A DNA stretch of 64,000 bases from Madurella fahalii (Eukaryota > Ascomycota > Sordariomycetes > Sordariales): NCBI GenBank assembly GCA_029876055.1, contig CM056874.1:6138001-6202000 (forward strand), given 5' to 3'. Below are positions 1 to 10,761 of the stretch, piece by piece (positions within the stretch are counted from its first letter, which is position 1; every line of letters starts with the position of its first letter). The position numbers were made by a program, and so were the translations under genes. The notes beneath the pieces were generated by a model. The model made no database searches and was not told the DNA's origin. It worked only from the letters and a program-made list of their open reading frames with translations.

Positions 1-3000
1 TCGTCAGCACTGATACTCGCGCGTGTCCCCTCGAGCGCCTTGTCCAGGTGCTCCCACCGTATGACCACCTCCGTGTTGCTATGCGCAGCACCGGTAGCGG
101 CAGCCGCACCATCGCCGTCTGCTTCCTGCACGGCTCCATTGGCGGCAGCAGCGGCTTTGCTCAGTTGCTTGGCGCGTTTCCTGGCCAGCCTGATGCTCTC
201 CAGCTTGCCGGCGATGGCGGCCTGCTCAGCGAGCTGGGCCTGCCGCGTCCGCGGTGCGGTCGCCTGAGAGACACCGTCCTCGCCGTAGCGGAACTGGACA
301 AAATCGCGGGCTGAGGCGGAAGCGGTGGACTTCTTGTTGGCGCCGCGGCGAGTGTTGCTGTTAGCGGCGGCTGGTTCCTGGTCGTTGAGGACGTCGTGAA
401 TGGCCTCCAGCTGGGCGTTGGACACGAGCGCCTGCAGGTCAGCGCCCGAGAAGCCTTCCGTTCGCCGGCCAAGTTCGAGCATGTCTTCCTCCGACTCCCA
501 GACCTCGTCGGCAACCTTGACTTTCTGGGCGAGCGCCCGGATGATGTCGATGCGGTCCTCCAGCGTGGGAAAGTCGCACAGCAGAGACTTGTCCAGGCGT
601 CCCGGTCTGAGTAGGGCAGGGTCGATCAGATCGGGACGAGAGGTCGCAGCCAGGACGTACACGCCTGACAGCCCTTCGGCGCCGTCCATTTGCGTGAGCA
701 GCTGGTTGACGACTCTGTCGGTGACGCCGGTGGAGTCATGGCCACGCTTAGGTGCGATCGAATCGAACTCGTCGAAGAAGAGGACACAGGGTTTTGCGGC
801 TGAAGCGCGCTCAAAGAGGTCGCGTACGCTCTTTTCTGACGCGCCGATGTACTTGTTGAGGATTTCCGGCCCCTTGACGCTGATGAAGTTGAGACCGCAC
901 TCGCCGGCCACAGCGCTGGCTAGCAGTGTTTTACCACAGCCGGGGTAGCCGTAGAGAAGGAGACCTGAGCGCAGTCGAAGAGGGCACTGAGCGAAGATTG
1001 GGGCGTACTTGGTTGGATACTGTAGCGTCTCTAGCAGGACTTGGCGTGTTTCTCGTAAACCGCCAATCGAAGAAAAGGTGGTTGTTGAGCTCTGAAGAGT
1101 GACGTTGCGCAGGGAGGCAGGGGTGAACCCCTCGAGAGCTTTGTCAAAGTCGGCGCGCGTTAGGTGGATGGATGTGACATCAAGGCTGGCTGACTCTCCC
1201 ACTGACCGGCTCAGCGCCTCGTTGCGCGCTCTGGAGATGAGCAGGATCAGATCGCCCGGCATGTAGCCATCGGTCTGACCAGCAATGTCGAGAAAGTCGA
1301 GACTAGCGTTGAGAATGAACCCGCTGGGCTTGCTTCCGGGTTTTTTGGGGCTGGGGCTGCCTCCGCCGTCCATCCAACCATTCCCGTCGTCACCAGTAGC
1401 GCTACCGTCGGCAGTGGTTGGGCGGCTACTATGGTCTTCGATGACTTCCACCTCCTCTGGCGCAATTGAGCCCTGCTTGGTTATAGCTTCCATGATGCGC
1501 CGCCTGGTCTCTTTATCGGGCGCACTCAGGTCAACGATCTCGCGGACAATGTGTCCACCCACGAGGACGTTGTGCAGGGAATCCTTGCCCTGGCAGGTGG
1601 CCAGTAGGACCACGTTGCTGTCCCTGCCACAGTATTGCCTAACCATGGAGCAGATGGCCTCGCTGATCTGCCGACTCCGCCCATTCTCGTTGCCCACCTG
1701 TAGTTCAGTCTCGGCTGGGCACAACCGGTCAAGGTCGTCCAGGACAACGACTGCTTTGCCGCCGAGCCGAGCACCCCAGCTAGCGGACATGAAGAGGCGG
1801 TTGAGAGTCTCCTTAACGTTCGAGACTCTACTTTCATCATTCACGAGCTTCGTGCAAGGGAAGTAGGTTGCATGGTAGAGCCGGGATGCTCGCAAAGTGC
1901 GCACGACTGACTGTGCAACACATGTCTTGCCGGAGCCTTGTCCACCAGTCAAAAGAACAGAAGACATGTGCGAGAGGTGAGACTGTAGTTTCTCGAGCAG
2001 AGAGTCGATGCCGACAAGAAGCGAATCGGGCGAGTCTGGGACCAGGTCGACATCAAAGTCGGAGAGCCATGAGGGCTTCGAAATCGGAGGCTGGATAGAG
2101 ATGGGCAGCTTCCACTCGGAGCCGAGAATCCAGTTCAGGGACTTCTTGCTTGAGCCTTGCGGAACAGCGTGAGAGGGCTCAAACTTGACAACAGCCCCTT
2201 CCCAGCCCTTGGGACACTCCAATCCATCGTGTACCCCAAGAACTTGGCCGTCTGTAAGAGGTCCCAACAGCAAACCACTCCCGTCCGCTCCGTAGATATG
2301 CTTCACCTGGTTCGCCGCCTCGTCTCGCTCAGCTTTAGATTGCCCACCAAATTTGAGTCCAGACGTCGTAACAGGCAGTGATGACTGGAAGGGGTAAATC
2401 TTGAGTTTCTGCACAGAGTCGCGCGAAATGCCTTCCTGGTCCGGCGTCTTCCGGGGCAGCGGGACCGGAGCCGGCTCAACTTTGACGACACCACCAACCA
2501 TGCCCTGGCAGCCAAGAGCCGCGCACAAGGGTGATGAAAGCGCCGTCGTCTGTCCGTCTGGCGGCTCCTCCCATGGCCGGAGGCGGGCGACCACCTTGGC
2601 CGATGATTTTGCAGCCGGATCTTCCTCTTGCGGCTGGTTCTGCGGCCCGAGCGGCTGCTGGAGACCGGCGGGCCGCACGACACTGACAGACACCCATTTT
2701 ACACATTTTAGATCCTTCGCAAAGAGCAAGTCCCGATCAACCCAAACGCTGAGATCTCCGGACGGCGCCTCATCATCGAACCACTCTTGGCACTTACTCC
2801 GGTCGACACCCCTAAAGAACAAGACTGGTTTTTTCTCCTCTTTTGTGCTCTTCCGCCTGACTGTGCTTGTCGAGCTCTTGCCGCTCTTCCTCGACGCGCC
2901 GCCCACACTCCTGTTGTCCTTGCTGCTCCGGTGTTTCTGTCGCGTCTTGGGCGCCACGATGACCTCAGCATCTGGGGCGATCTTGGCAAAGGGTGAGTCG

Positions 3001-3687
3001 GCGGGCAGCGTAGGTTCTAATGAGAGCACTTTGATGTTCGCTGTGGATGTCTGCGACAGGTGCAGCGTTAGGGGGTGAGCGCCAGCCACGACGCCCCCGG
3101 GAGCGTAGGCGGGGTTGGGTACGGCGCGGATCTGGAAGAGCAGATTGTCTTCCAAGAAGGTGCCATGCAGCTCAATCATCTCCCAGTCCTCCGGTGTAAG
3201 GGGTTCGATGTTGACGGTATGTGCCATGGGTGGGTCGAAGTGAATGGTCGCCGTGACCTTCTGGCCGTCCCTGAGCCCCACGGTTGCGGCTAAGGTAGCG
3301 TCAATCTCGACGAGAGACACCTCCTGGTCGCGTGCCCCCCGTGCGCCGTTAATGCCATCTCTCCCTACGATCGGGGCGACTCTCCTCTTGCTGGGCATCC
3401 CCGTCCATCCGACATAGATGGCCTTGGTCGAGGGGCAGACGCCGTTCCGTTGGAACCGGCTAAGGCAGAAGACACGCGGTAGCTGAGCTCGACAACGACA
3501 TTTTGGGCGGGCTAAACGCACGGTAACTCGCGTCAATCGGGCACCGCGCGACCGGGGACGTACTACTTACCGTATTGACATTGGCAAGGAGTGATGCCAG
3601 CGACGAGGGCAGGTTCACAAAGCAGTTCTGGAGGTGCACCAGCGAGATCTCGGCAGGCGTCGACTGCGCATTCTTGCGCGGCGCCAT
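1..3687 (-). CDS. PEX1: Peroxisome biogenesis AAA+ ATPase PEX1 (C-terminus cut by window edge)
   Basis: PEX1 forms with PEX6 the hexameric AAA+ motor that pulls ubiquitinated PEX5 out of the peroxisomal membrane for reuse. Exon 1 (3571-3687) encodes 39 residues starting MAPRKNAQST. An intron at 3512-3570 has a GTAAGT donor and a TTTAG acceptor. Exon 2 opens with PAQNVVVELSYR, typical of the PEX1 N-terminal domain. From about 3419 to base 1 one frame is open without introns. It contains the D1 Walker A (GGQGSGKT, near 1940) and the D2 Walker A (GYPGCGKT, near 945) with the D2 Walker B DEFDSIAPKRG (about 765-785). A frame change is needed between 3510 and 3419 to join NVVVELSYR to IYVGWTGM; I see no plausible intron there. 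The last residues and stop lie beyond base 1. Family identity is firm; the N-terminal join is not resolved. Confidence 0.93.
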
Positions 3688-4789
3688 TCTGGCTCAGGAA
3701 ACGGGAGATGGCGGTTTCGGGGGATCTGCTATGTCTCCTTCGCATTGAGCAAATGGAAGTTACTGATTCACCAGCATCGGCATCCCGCTTTCGTAGCTCT
3801 CCTCAGGGGGCCATTGCTTGGAACAGGGCAGCTCCCCGGCAGTTTGAATGTGCCGAGGCATCGGGACCTGGGATAGTGCTCAGACCCGCTAGGCGTGATG
3901 GGCCCGTGGACGTTTTGTACTCTCGACCCACTTTCTTTTCGACCCGCTTCAACCGCCCAATCAAATTACACGGTCGATTCTCACGGCGCTGGTCTGAGGC
4001 CGTTGCGAACAAAATCGGCCGTCAAGTCGCAGCAAAATAGGAGATATTAGATAGGATGGGTGAGCCCAGTACTGCCATATTGCCCTCTCTACGTCCTATC
4101 TGGTGGCGTTGGTCTTATTTCAGTATATCTTAGCATAGGACGGATTCTCGCCCTCATGTCCTCCCATCCCCCTCCCCACCGGACCTCTCGCCATCATGGC
4201 TCCTTCAACCGACAATGATGTCCATAAGGCAGAGCGGCAAATAAGGAAATGCCGCGGATGGCTATGCGAAGGACCACACGGAAGGGTAACACCACACCGC
4301 AGAGTAAGAGACGAAACTGCAGTGACCTTGTATCCCGCGGAGCATGCGGTCGGGCGGTAGGACGCCGGACGGCGAAAGGCAGAGGCGCGGTCGCGATGAC
4401 TGAGGTGGACGATTCCCGGTGGCGTTGCTGTGCTGTGTGCTCTCCATTTCGTAGCCGTTCGTCACGACGGACTTTATGATCCCCACCAGCTGCCCTCCTG
4501 CATTTGGTGCCTATCTTGGTCTATGTCAGGGGTATGGATGGGCAAAGTGAAGAAATCCTGCGGCCGTGTCCAGCTGGAGCCCGTAGACGTGCACAGACCC
4601 TACAGCTAGATTCCGCAGGAAGGCCAAGTGAAGTTGGCCCGCATATTGGAACAGCTGGGCTACCCGGACTAACAGCCCTATCGTACGATCCAACCAGAAA
4701 TGCGCCCAACAAATGTACAATATACAATCCCGATACCGCGCCTGTGCGCCCCGTCTAATGCTTCTAAATGACTTGCACATCACAGCCTC
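3688..4789. other. Intergenic: PEX1 5' region and GT32 3' flank
   Basis: 1.1 kb between two minus-strand genes. It must hold the PEX1 promoter and the end of the glycosyltransferase transcript. I see no conserved coding sequence, RNA gene or repeat; the short open frames here have no family features. Confidence 0.6.
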
Positions 4790-5911
4790 TCATTTTCCAA
4801 CATGTGAATCGTCCAGACCGATCAAGCCCTCTGCGTACATATGTGATGCGACAGGATAAACCGCGAGCGCGAAGTTACTCGTTCTGTTCAGCACATACCG
4901 AGGGGTAATGTGCTCGAACCCGTCGACCTTGTGGCCCCAGCGGTTGGGAGCAAATGCGTGCATCAAGTAGGTGTGCGACCAGTCTCGGGCCCAGCTCGGA
5001 TACCGGTCGGGATGATCCCATCTGTCCGAGAAAGATTCGTCAAACGAAGGCAAGGGATCTCCTTGGCTGATATCGGCGATGTTGGAAGGCCCGTCGCGCA
5101 GGCCGAAGAGATCGTCAGTGTCGTCGTTGTTCCAGCTCCCCGGGGCGAAGGCGTCGCGTTCCATGATCAACATCTCCCCCGCTTCGCGGACGAGCCGCTG
5201 ACTGTATTTGGTGATAATCTCGTTGCTATGAGTCGTCCACCCGCCGGTATACGCGACATTCATCCCGTCCATCCACAGTTTGATCATCTTGCCGTGCTTC
5301 ACCGACATGAAGGTTCCACTGTTCACCTGCCCACCCAACTGTCTCCCGGCGATGGCCTTAAAGCCGCTTTCACGGAGAGGCCTGATATCCCGTAGGGCGT
5401 GGACGTCCCAGTCGATATAGATGCCTCCGAACTCGTAGACGGCTTTGACCCGCACAAAGTCCGACTTGTGTTCCATGCCTTGGATCTCCACGCCGTTACC
5501 GGCATGTGTAGGGACCTCTACCGTGTTTATCTGAATGTCGAAGAGCGTGAAGATAAGCTTGTTCCATTTGCCGGCTAGTCCCTGGCGAGCTCGGACTATC
5601 GATTCACTGCCCGCCCTGACGTTTGTGTGGAGAAAGATGCTATCCGGTCGCCAGTAGAACCACGCGGCATATATGGAGAGGAAGTGGCTGAACTCGAAGT
5701 TGAAGTCTTTGCTAGAATCGGGCAAGATATAGACGAAATGTACGTAGTTCGGAATGGCGCCGTTGGGTACTCGGGCATCGCAGGTCATCGATGTAGTGAT
5801 GTAAGCTTTAGGGTCACGGGGTAGGAGGGAGAAAAGGCACAAGATGACGACGAGGGCGGCGACGGCCCAAACGGCCCTTGCGTTGAGGCGGTTTGTGATA
5901 TAATTCCGCAT
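4790..5911 (-). CDS. Glycosyltransferase family 32 (DXD sugar-binding), type II membrane protein
   Basis: Single-exon, 373 residues from the chosen ATG. Residues 13-30 form one hydrophobic segment (AVWAVAALVVILCLFSLL), giving the N-in/C-out topology of Golgi glycosyltransferases. The catalytic region has the Gly_transf_sug signature: FVRVKAVYEFGGIYIDWDV with the DXD motif (D167-W168-D169) that binds the nucleotide sugar through a divalent metal, followed by LGGQVNSGTFMS. GT32 members such as Och1 and Sur1 transfer mannose in protein or sphingolipid glycosylation; which acceptor this one uses cannot be told. A start at 6151 would add 80 residues with no family features and move the membrane anchor away from the N-terminus, so the inner ATG is preferred. 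Confidence 0.85.
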   Translation of the reverse strand: MRNYITNRLNARAVWAVAALVVILCLFSLLPRDPKAYITTSMTCDARVPNGAIPNYVHFVYILPDSSKDFNFEFSHFLSIYAAWFYWRPDSIFLHTNVRAGSESIVRARQGLAGKWNKLIFTLFDIQINTVEVPTHAGNGVEIQGMEHKSDFVRVKAVYEFGGIYIDWDVHALRDIRPLRESGFKAIAGRQLGGQVNSGTFMSVKHGKMIKLWMDGMNVAYTGGWTTHSNEIITKYSQRLVREAGEMLIMERDAFAPGSWNNDDTDDLFGLRDGPSNIADISQGDPLPSFDESFSDRWDHPDRYPSWARDWSHTYLMHAFAPNRWGHKVDGFEHITPRYVLNRTSNFALAVYPVASHMYAEGLIGLDDSHVGK

Positions 5912-7689
5912 GCTGGTGGCCGCATTCCCAACGGACGTCGTGAATGACAAGGCGACTCTGGGCGCGGATGGATTGCCATGTATGAAGCGAGGCTTGAAGG
6001 TTTCCCGAGGTGCATCTCTGAGGTGCTTATCTGCGGTGCGGGGATTTAGGGAGGAAAAGGGATATCTGGACCAGGGGTGCCATGATCGCCCCGAGTAAAT
6101 CGACCTAGCGATACACCAAGCGTAGCAGGCTGACACTATCTGATCTGACATAGCTTTGAAAGGATCGTTGGGCGCAATGCTGACAAGGATTGTCCACGTA
6201 AAACGCCTCCATCAATAGCTGCTCGTTGCGGCAGAAGCGCCTACGAGAGATTCTGATTGGCAGTCTGAAGTTTGGATCTCCCCTGATGGGGCATTGGGGT
6301 TCCGCTCAACTGGGAGACGGGCCATCCGTGGTAAAAGGAGGTCAGCTCGCTGCCATGTCCCATCTGTACTAGTATCTCTCAGCCATCGGAGGTGACGGCC
6401 AGGCCTATACCAAGTAGCGTCTGGCGTGTACAAGCACATGCCGGTCAGCGATCTATATTTCAACAACCCTAACGCAGCAGCATAGTGAGTGCCAATGGCA
6501 ACTTTCACGAACCATGACGGCACTGCTCTCGGTCCCCTTCCAACAGCATGGACGAGATGATCAGACTGCGCAGTCTACATGATGAACCGCACAACTTGTA
6601 ACGGGGGTTCTGCTAGGCAGATACGTGTGCTCGGTGATGATGGCGTTGGACCTGCCCAGGGTCACACAGGATGCTGGCCGCCAAGGCATCCCGTCATGGC
6701 TGTGATCCTAACTCTCCGGGTGTGGAATACCTAACCGGTTATACCGCCGCTTGTACGGCTCGATACAATTTGCTGGCTGGAGTGGGGTATCCAGTTCAGG
6801 CTTCACCAGGGCGAAGCCGCAGGAGGCTGTTGTCCAGGGTCAGTCATCGCTCATACTTTGACGACTGATATTGAGTGAAGGGTTTCCAGTGTACGAACCA
6901 CAACGGCAGCTTTTGCATCCTTCTCGCATCCTTCTCGCTCCCTGCCCACTTCCACAGAGACGAAGTACGGTGTGGTCATACAGACAGGGTCATGCTCGTG
7001 GCACCGACCGTAACACAGAGCATCAATACGCCAAGCACGACGCTTACGTGTGGTAGAGCCTGTCGATTAGCTGCGCAAGGACTACCAACCCCGCCCCCTG
7101 GGCTCAGCGGAGATCACTGGCGTAATTATCTCGCCCATAGCAATTGACGATACGATATCGAGGGAGAGGTTCAGTGGGAGGTGCCGCGCGGTTGGTATCC
7201 CTCGTAATTGCCACAAAGGCTTGTGATGCGTGATGAGAATGTGGAGCATTGGGGAAGGCTATGTATAGTCTGAGCGTGTTTTCTTCGTATAGAGGTCATC
7301 ATTACGAGCTTGGCGAACCTGGGCTGTCACGGATGTGGTCAAGGCTGCAATGAGGCTCAGCGTCTCGGTCTTGAGATACGGAGTTTAGAGGACCAATGCC
7401 AAGAGTGACAAAGGCTGCAGCTGGCCACAGCTGCCATCATTCTTGACGGCCTGGTGCAGGGTGTTTAATGAGCCTTGCTTAAAGACGCGCGAAAGGGTCG
7501 CGTCGCAGTGCCCGAAACGCGTCCCCCCCTGTCCGCTGCCAACCCCAGCCTCCTCCCTCCAAAAGCGCTTGTGTTTTCTTATCGCAGATCCCACTTGGAG
7601 CTCGATCGCAACCACCCACCACCCGCCCACTCCTGGCCGCAGAAGAAACCGTCAATTCTACAGCCAAGGACTGTACCACTCCAGCAGTC
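5912..7689. other. Divergent intergenic region GT32 / MCM7
   Basis: 1.8 kb without a supportable gene. Its right end is the MCM7 promoter with the G1/S-type elements listed separately. A short direct duplication (gcatccttctc twice) lies near 6917-6937. Nothing else stands out. Confidence 0.55.
7483..7504 (+). promoter_or_regulatory. Composite MBF/E2F-like element upstream of MCM7
   Basis: AGACGCGCGAAAG (7483-7495) followed after two bases by TCGCGTC (7498-7504), 186 nt upstream of the MCM7 start codon. GCGCGAAA resembles the fungal MBF/E2F core and the ACGCG words resemble MCB boxes. A perfect MCB (ACGCGT) lies further down at 7517-7522. Nearly the same string occurs upstream of MCM4 (31525-31545). 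Function is inferred from motif similarity and gene class. Confidence 0.6.
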
Positions 7690-10356
7690 ATGGCGCTATT
7701 GCAATTACGGGCCCCCGTCGACTACGAGGCACAGCTGGGTATGCGCAGAGGGAGTGTGACCAGCCGAGTTTTGCGTTGCTAACTGTGGAGAAGCGGGCTT
7801 CGAGGCCTTCCTGTCTGATTTCAAGACCTCCCCCGAACAGACCATCACCCATGCGCTCGGCAACATCAATATCGACGAGGACGACCTCAGCGATGAGTAC
7901 GATTTCATGGACGAGGACGACAATGCGCAGCAGCAGCGCCAGAGCGACAAGGCCCGGAAACGGGCGCCCCAGCACAAGTACAAGGACATGCTTCAGGAGC
8001 TTGCCGACAGAAAGATCAGCGAGGTCGTCATCGATCTAGATGATCTTCACTCTGTGCGTCTTACGAACATCTATCCCGGCTAGTTTCTAACAGACCTGGT
8101 GCAGTACGAGCAGGACGTGAATGAGGGGTTGAAGCTCGTGGAGTCGGTCGAGAAGAACACCAAGCACTACGTCGAGATCCTCTCGAGAGCCGTCGATAAA
8201 TTGATGCCCCAGCCCAGCGGCGACGTCACCTTCAAGGACGATGTCCTCGACGTCCTGATGGCAAACCGACAGGAGCGCAACCGGCTGCTAGAAGGCATCG
8301 CCGACAGGATATCAGACCCGACCGTCCTGAACGACCAGTACCCGGCCCAGCTCACTCGGCGATACACACTAGTCTTCAAGCCGAGGACCTCGACACCCGA
8401 CGCCCCTGTCAAAGCCCTCTCAGTCCGCCAGGTGCGTGGCGACCATCTGGGCCACCTCATCACCATCCGCGGCATCGCGACAAGGGTGTCCGACGTCAAG
8501 CCCATCGTCCAAGTCAGCGCCTACACTTGCGACCGCTGCGGCTGTGAAATCTTCCAACCTGTCACCGACAAGCAATACGGCCCTCTTACCATGTGCCCGT
8601 CCAAGGACTGCGAGGACAACCAGGCCAAGGGGCAGCTGTACCCGTCGTCGAGGGCATCCAAGTTCCTGCCGTTCCAGGAAGTCAAAATCCAGGAACTTGC
8701 GGAGCAGGTGCCGATTGGCCAGATCCCCAGGACGCTGACTGTCCTCTGCTACGGCAGTCTGGTCCGGCAGGTCCATCCCGGCGATGTCGTCGATATCGCC
8801 GGCATCTTCCTCCCTACCCCTTACACCGGCTTCAAGGCCATGCGTGCCGGTCTGCTGACCGATACCTACCTTGAGGCGCACCACATCACCCAGCACAAGA
8901 AGGCGTACGAGGACATGGAGATCGACCCCCTCCTGTCACGGAGAATCGCCAAGTTCACGCAATCAGGAAACCAATACGAATATCTCGCCAAGTCGATCGC
9001 CCCGGAAATCTACGGCCACCTCGACGTCAAGAAGGCTCTCCTCCTGCTGCTGGTCGGCGGTGTCACCAAGGAGGTAGGCGATGGCATGCGGATCCGCGGC
9101 GACATCAACATCTGCTTGATGGGCGATCCCGGTGTGGCCAAGTCCCAACTGCTCAAGTACATCTCCAAGGTCGCCCCGCGCGGCGTCTACACGTCGGGCC
9201 GCGGCAGCAGCGGCGTCGGTCTCACAGCCGCCGTCATGCGGGACCCCGTGACCGACGAAATGGTGCTCGAAGGAGGTGCGCTGGTCCTCGCCGACAACGG
9301 CATCTGCTGCATCGACGAGTTCGACAAGATGGACGACAACGACCGCACCGCGATCCACGAAGTCATGGAGCAGCAGACCATCTCCATCTCCAAAGCAGGC
9401 ATCAGCACCACCCTCAACGCGCGCACCTCGATCCTCGCCGCCGCCAACCCGCTCTACGGGCGCTACAACACGCGTCTGTCGGCCGTCGAGAACATCAACC
9501 TCCCCGCCGCCCTGCTCTCCCGCTTCGACATCATGTTCCTCCTCCTCGACACGCCGACCCGCGAGACGGACGCCCAGCTCGCCAAGCACGTCGCCCACGT
9601 GCACATGCACAACCGGCACCCGGACCTGGGCACCGCCGACGGCGTCGTCTTCTCGCCCCAGGAAGTCCGCGCCTACGTCGCCCAGGCCCGCACCTACCGG
9701 CCCGTCGTGCCCCAGGCCGTGTCCGAGTACATGGTCAAGACGTACGTGCGCATGCGCAACCAGCAGAAGCGCGCCGAGAAGAAGGGCGGCGCCGGCGGCG
9801 CCAACAACTTTGGCCACACCACCCCGCGTACCCTCCTCGGCGTCGTGCGTCTCGCCCAGGCGCTGGCGAGGCTCCGGTTCAGCAACGTGGTGACGCAGGA
9901 CGATGTGGACGAGGCGCTGCGGCTGGTGGAGGCGAGCAAGGAGAGCTTGCTGCAGGACGACCGGGCGGGTGCCGGGAGGAGGAGCCTGAATGCCAGCAGC
10001 AAGATCTACAACCTTGTCAAGGGCCTGGCGGATTCCGGGGCGTGCAGGGCGGATGATGATGGCGACGACGACGACGACGACGAGTTTGGGGTGGAGCTGA
10101 ATCTGCGCAAGGTCAAGGAGAGGGTTATTGCCAAGGGGTTTACCGAGAATCAGTGGCTGGCTGCCCTGGAGGAGTATACCGAGTTGGATGTGAGTGCCAC
10201 CGCCGCCGCTTATTTTTATTTTTTTTCTTCTCCTCTTTCTTGGAACGTGGAACTGACTTGGATGATTTTCAACAGGTCTGGCAAACCGCTGGCAACGGGA
10301 CTCGTCTGGTGTTCATCACCTCTGGCAACGAGAGGGAAGGGAGCCAGGAGCTGTGA
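7690..10356 (+). CDS. MCM7: DNA replication licensing helicase subunit MCM7
   Basis: Subunit of the MCM2-7 hexamer, the replicative helicase core loaded at origins in G1. Four exons: 7690-7738, 7794-8053, 8105-10189, 10276-10356; introns have GTATGC, GTGCGT and GTGAGT donors, and the first has a GCTAAC branch site. The product is 824 residues. In order it has the acidic N-terminal region (DEDDLSDEYDFMDEDDN), a zinc finger of four Cys (CDRCGC...CPSKDC, from about residue 245), the MCM Walker A (GDPGVAKS, about 443), Walker B (CIDEFDKMD, about 505) and the arginine-finger region LLSRFDI. Strings such as YEQDVNEGLKLVE and KYKDMLQELADRK are Mcm7-typical. The promoter carries G1/S-like elements shared with MCM4, which is also in this window. 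Convergent with the deaminase gene downstream. Confidence 0.97.
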
Positions 10357-10761
10357 GAAAACCTAACTGTCAGGTGCATTTCGTGTCTTTTGGGGGCGTA
10401 GGTGTTATATTTCAGTCTACATGGGCGTTCAGAGGGTCCGCGCTTTGATGAATATGGGCAGAAGAACGGGTTTGTGTACCGTCGAAATAGATAAATGTTG
10501 GCAATGCTACTAAGCAAGGCAAATGGGCTGAGCAATGATTAAGTTATCCACTTATCCTCGCCTTGAGCCGTTGTTGTCCTTGACCTTACAACAAGATATC
10601 GAAATAGCCGTAACTGCCACTCCCAAACTACCCCCGTTACTTTGATACAGATCAACAGACTCGAGAGTCCATCAAGAAACCCCACGAAAACAAACCCTAG
10701 CCCGGCAAACGCCTTCAGTTAGTACTCCGTAGAAATCATCAAGTCATATCCCCCGTCCAAC
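10357..10761. other. Convergent 3' intergenic region MCM7 / deaminase
   Basis: 405 bp between two converging stop codons. It should hold both poly(A) sites; no other feature was seen. Confidence 0.6.

Noticed and set aside
400..948. Long open frame on the plus strand opposite PEX1
   Set aside because: It is the mirror of the PEX1 D2 AAA domain in GC-rich DNA and shows no domain of its own.
5912..6151. Extended N-terminus for the GT32 protein
   Set aside because: Would bury the single membrane anchor 93 residues in, with no family support.
8963..9817. 284-codon frame opposite MCM7
   Set aside because: Antisense shadow of the conserved MCM helicase core; composition (Val/Gly/Asp/His-rich) is typical of reverse-strand frames.
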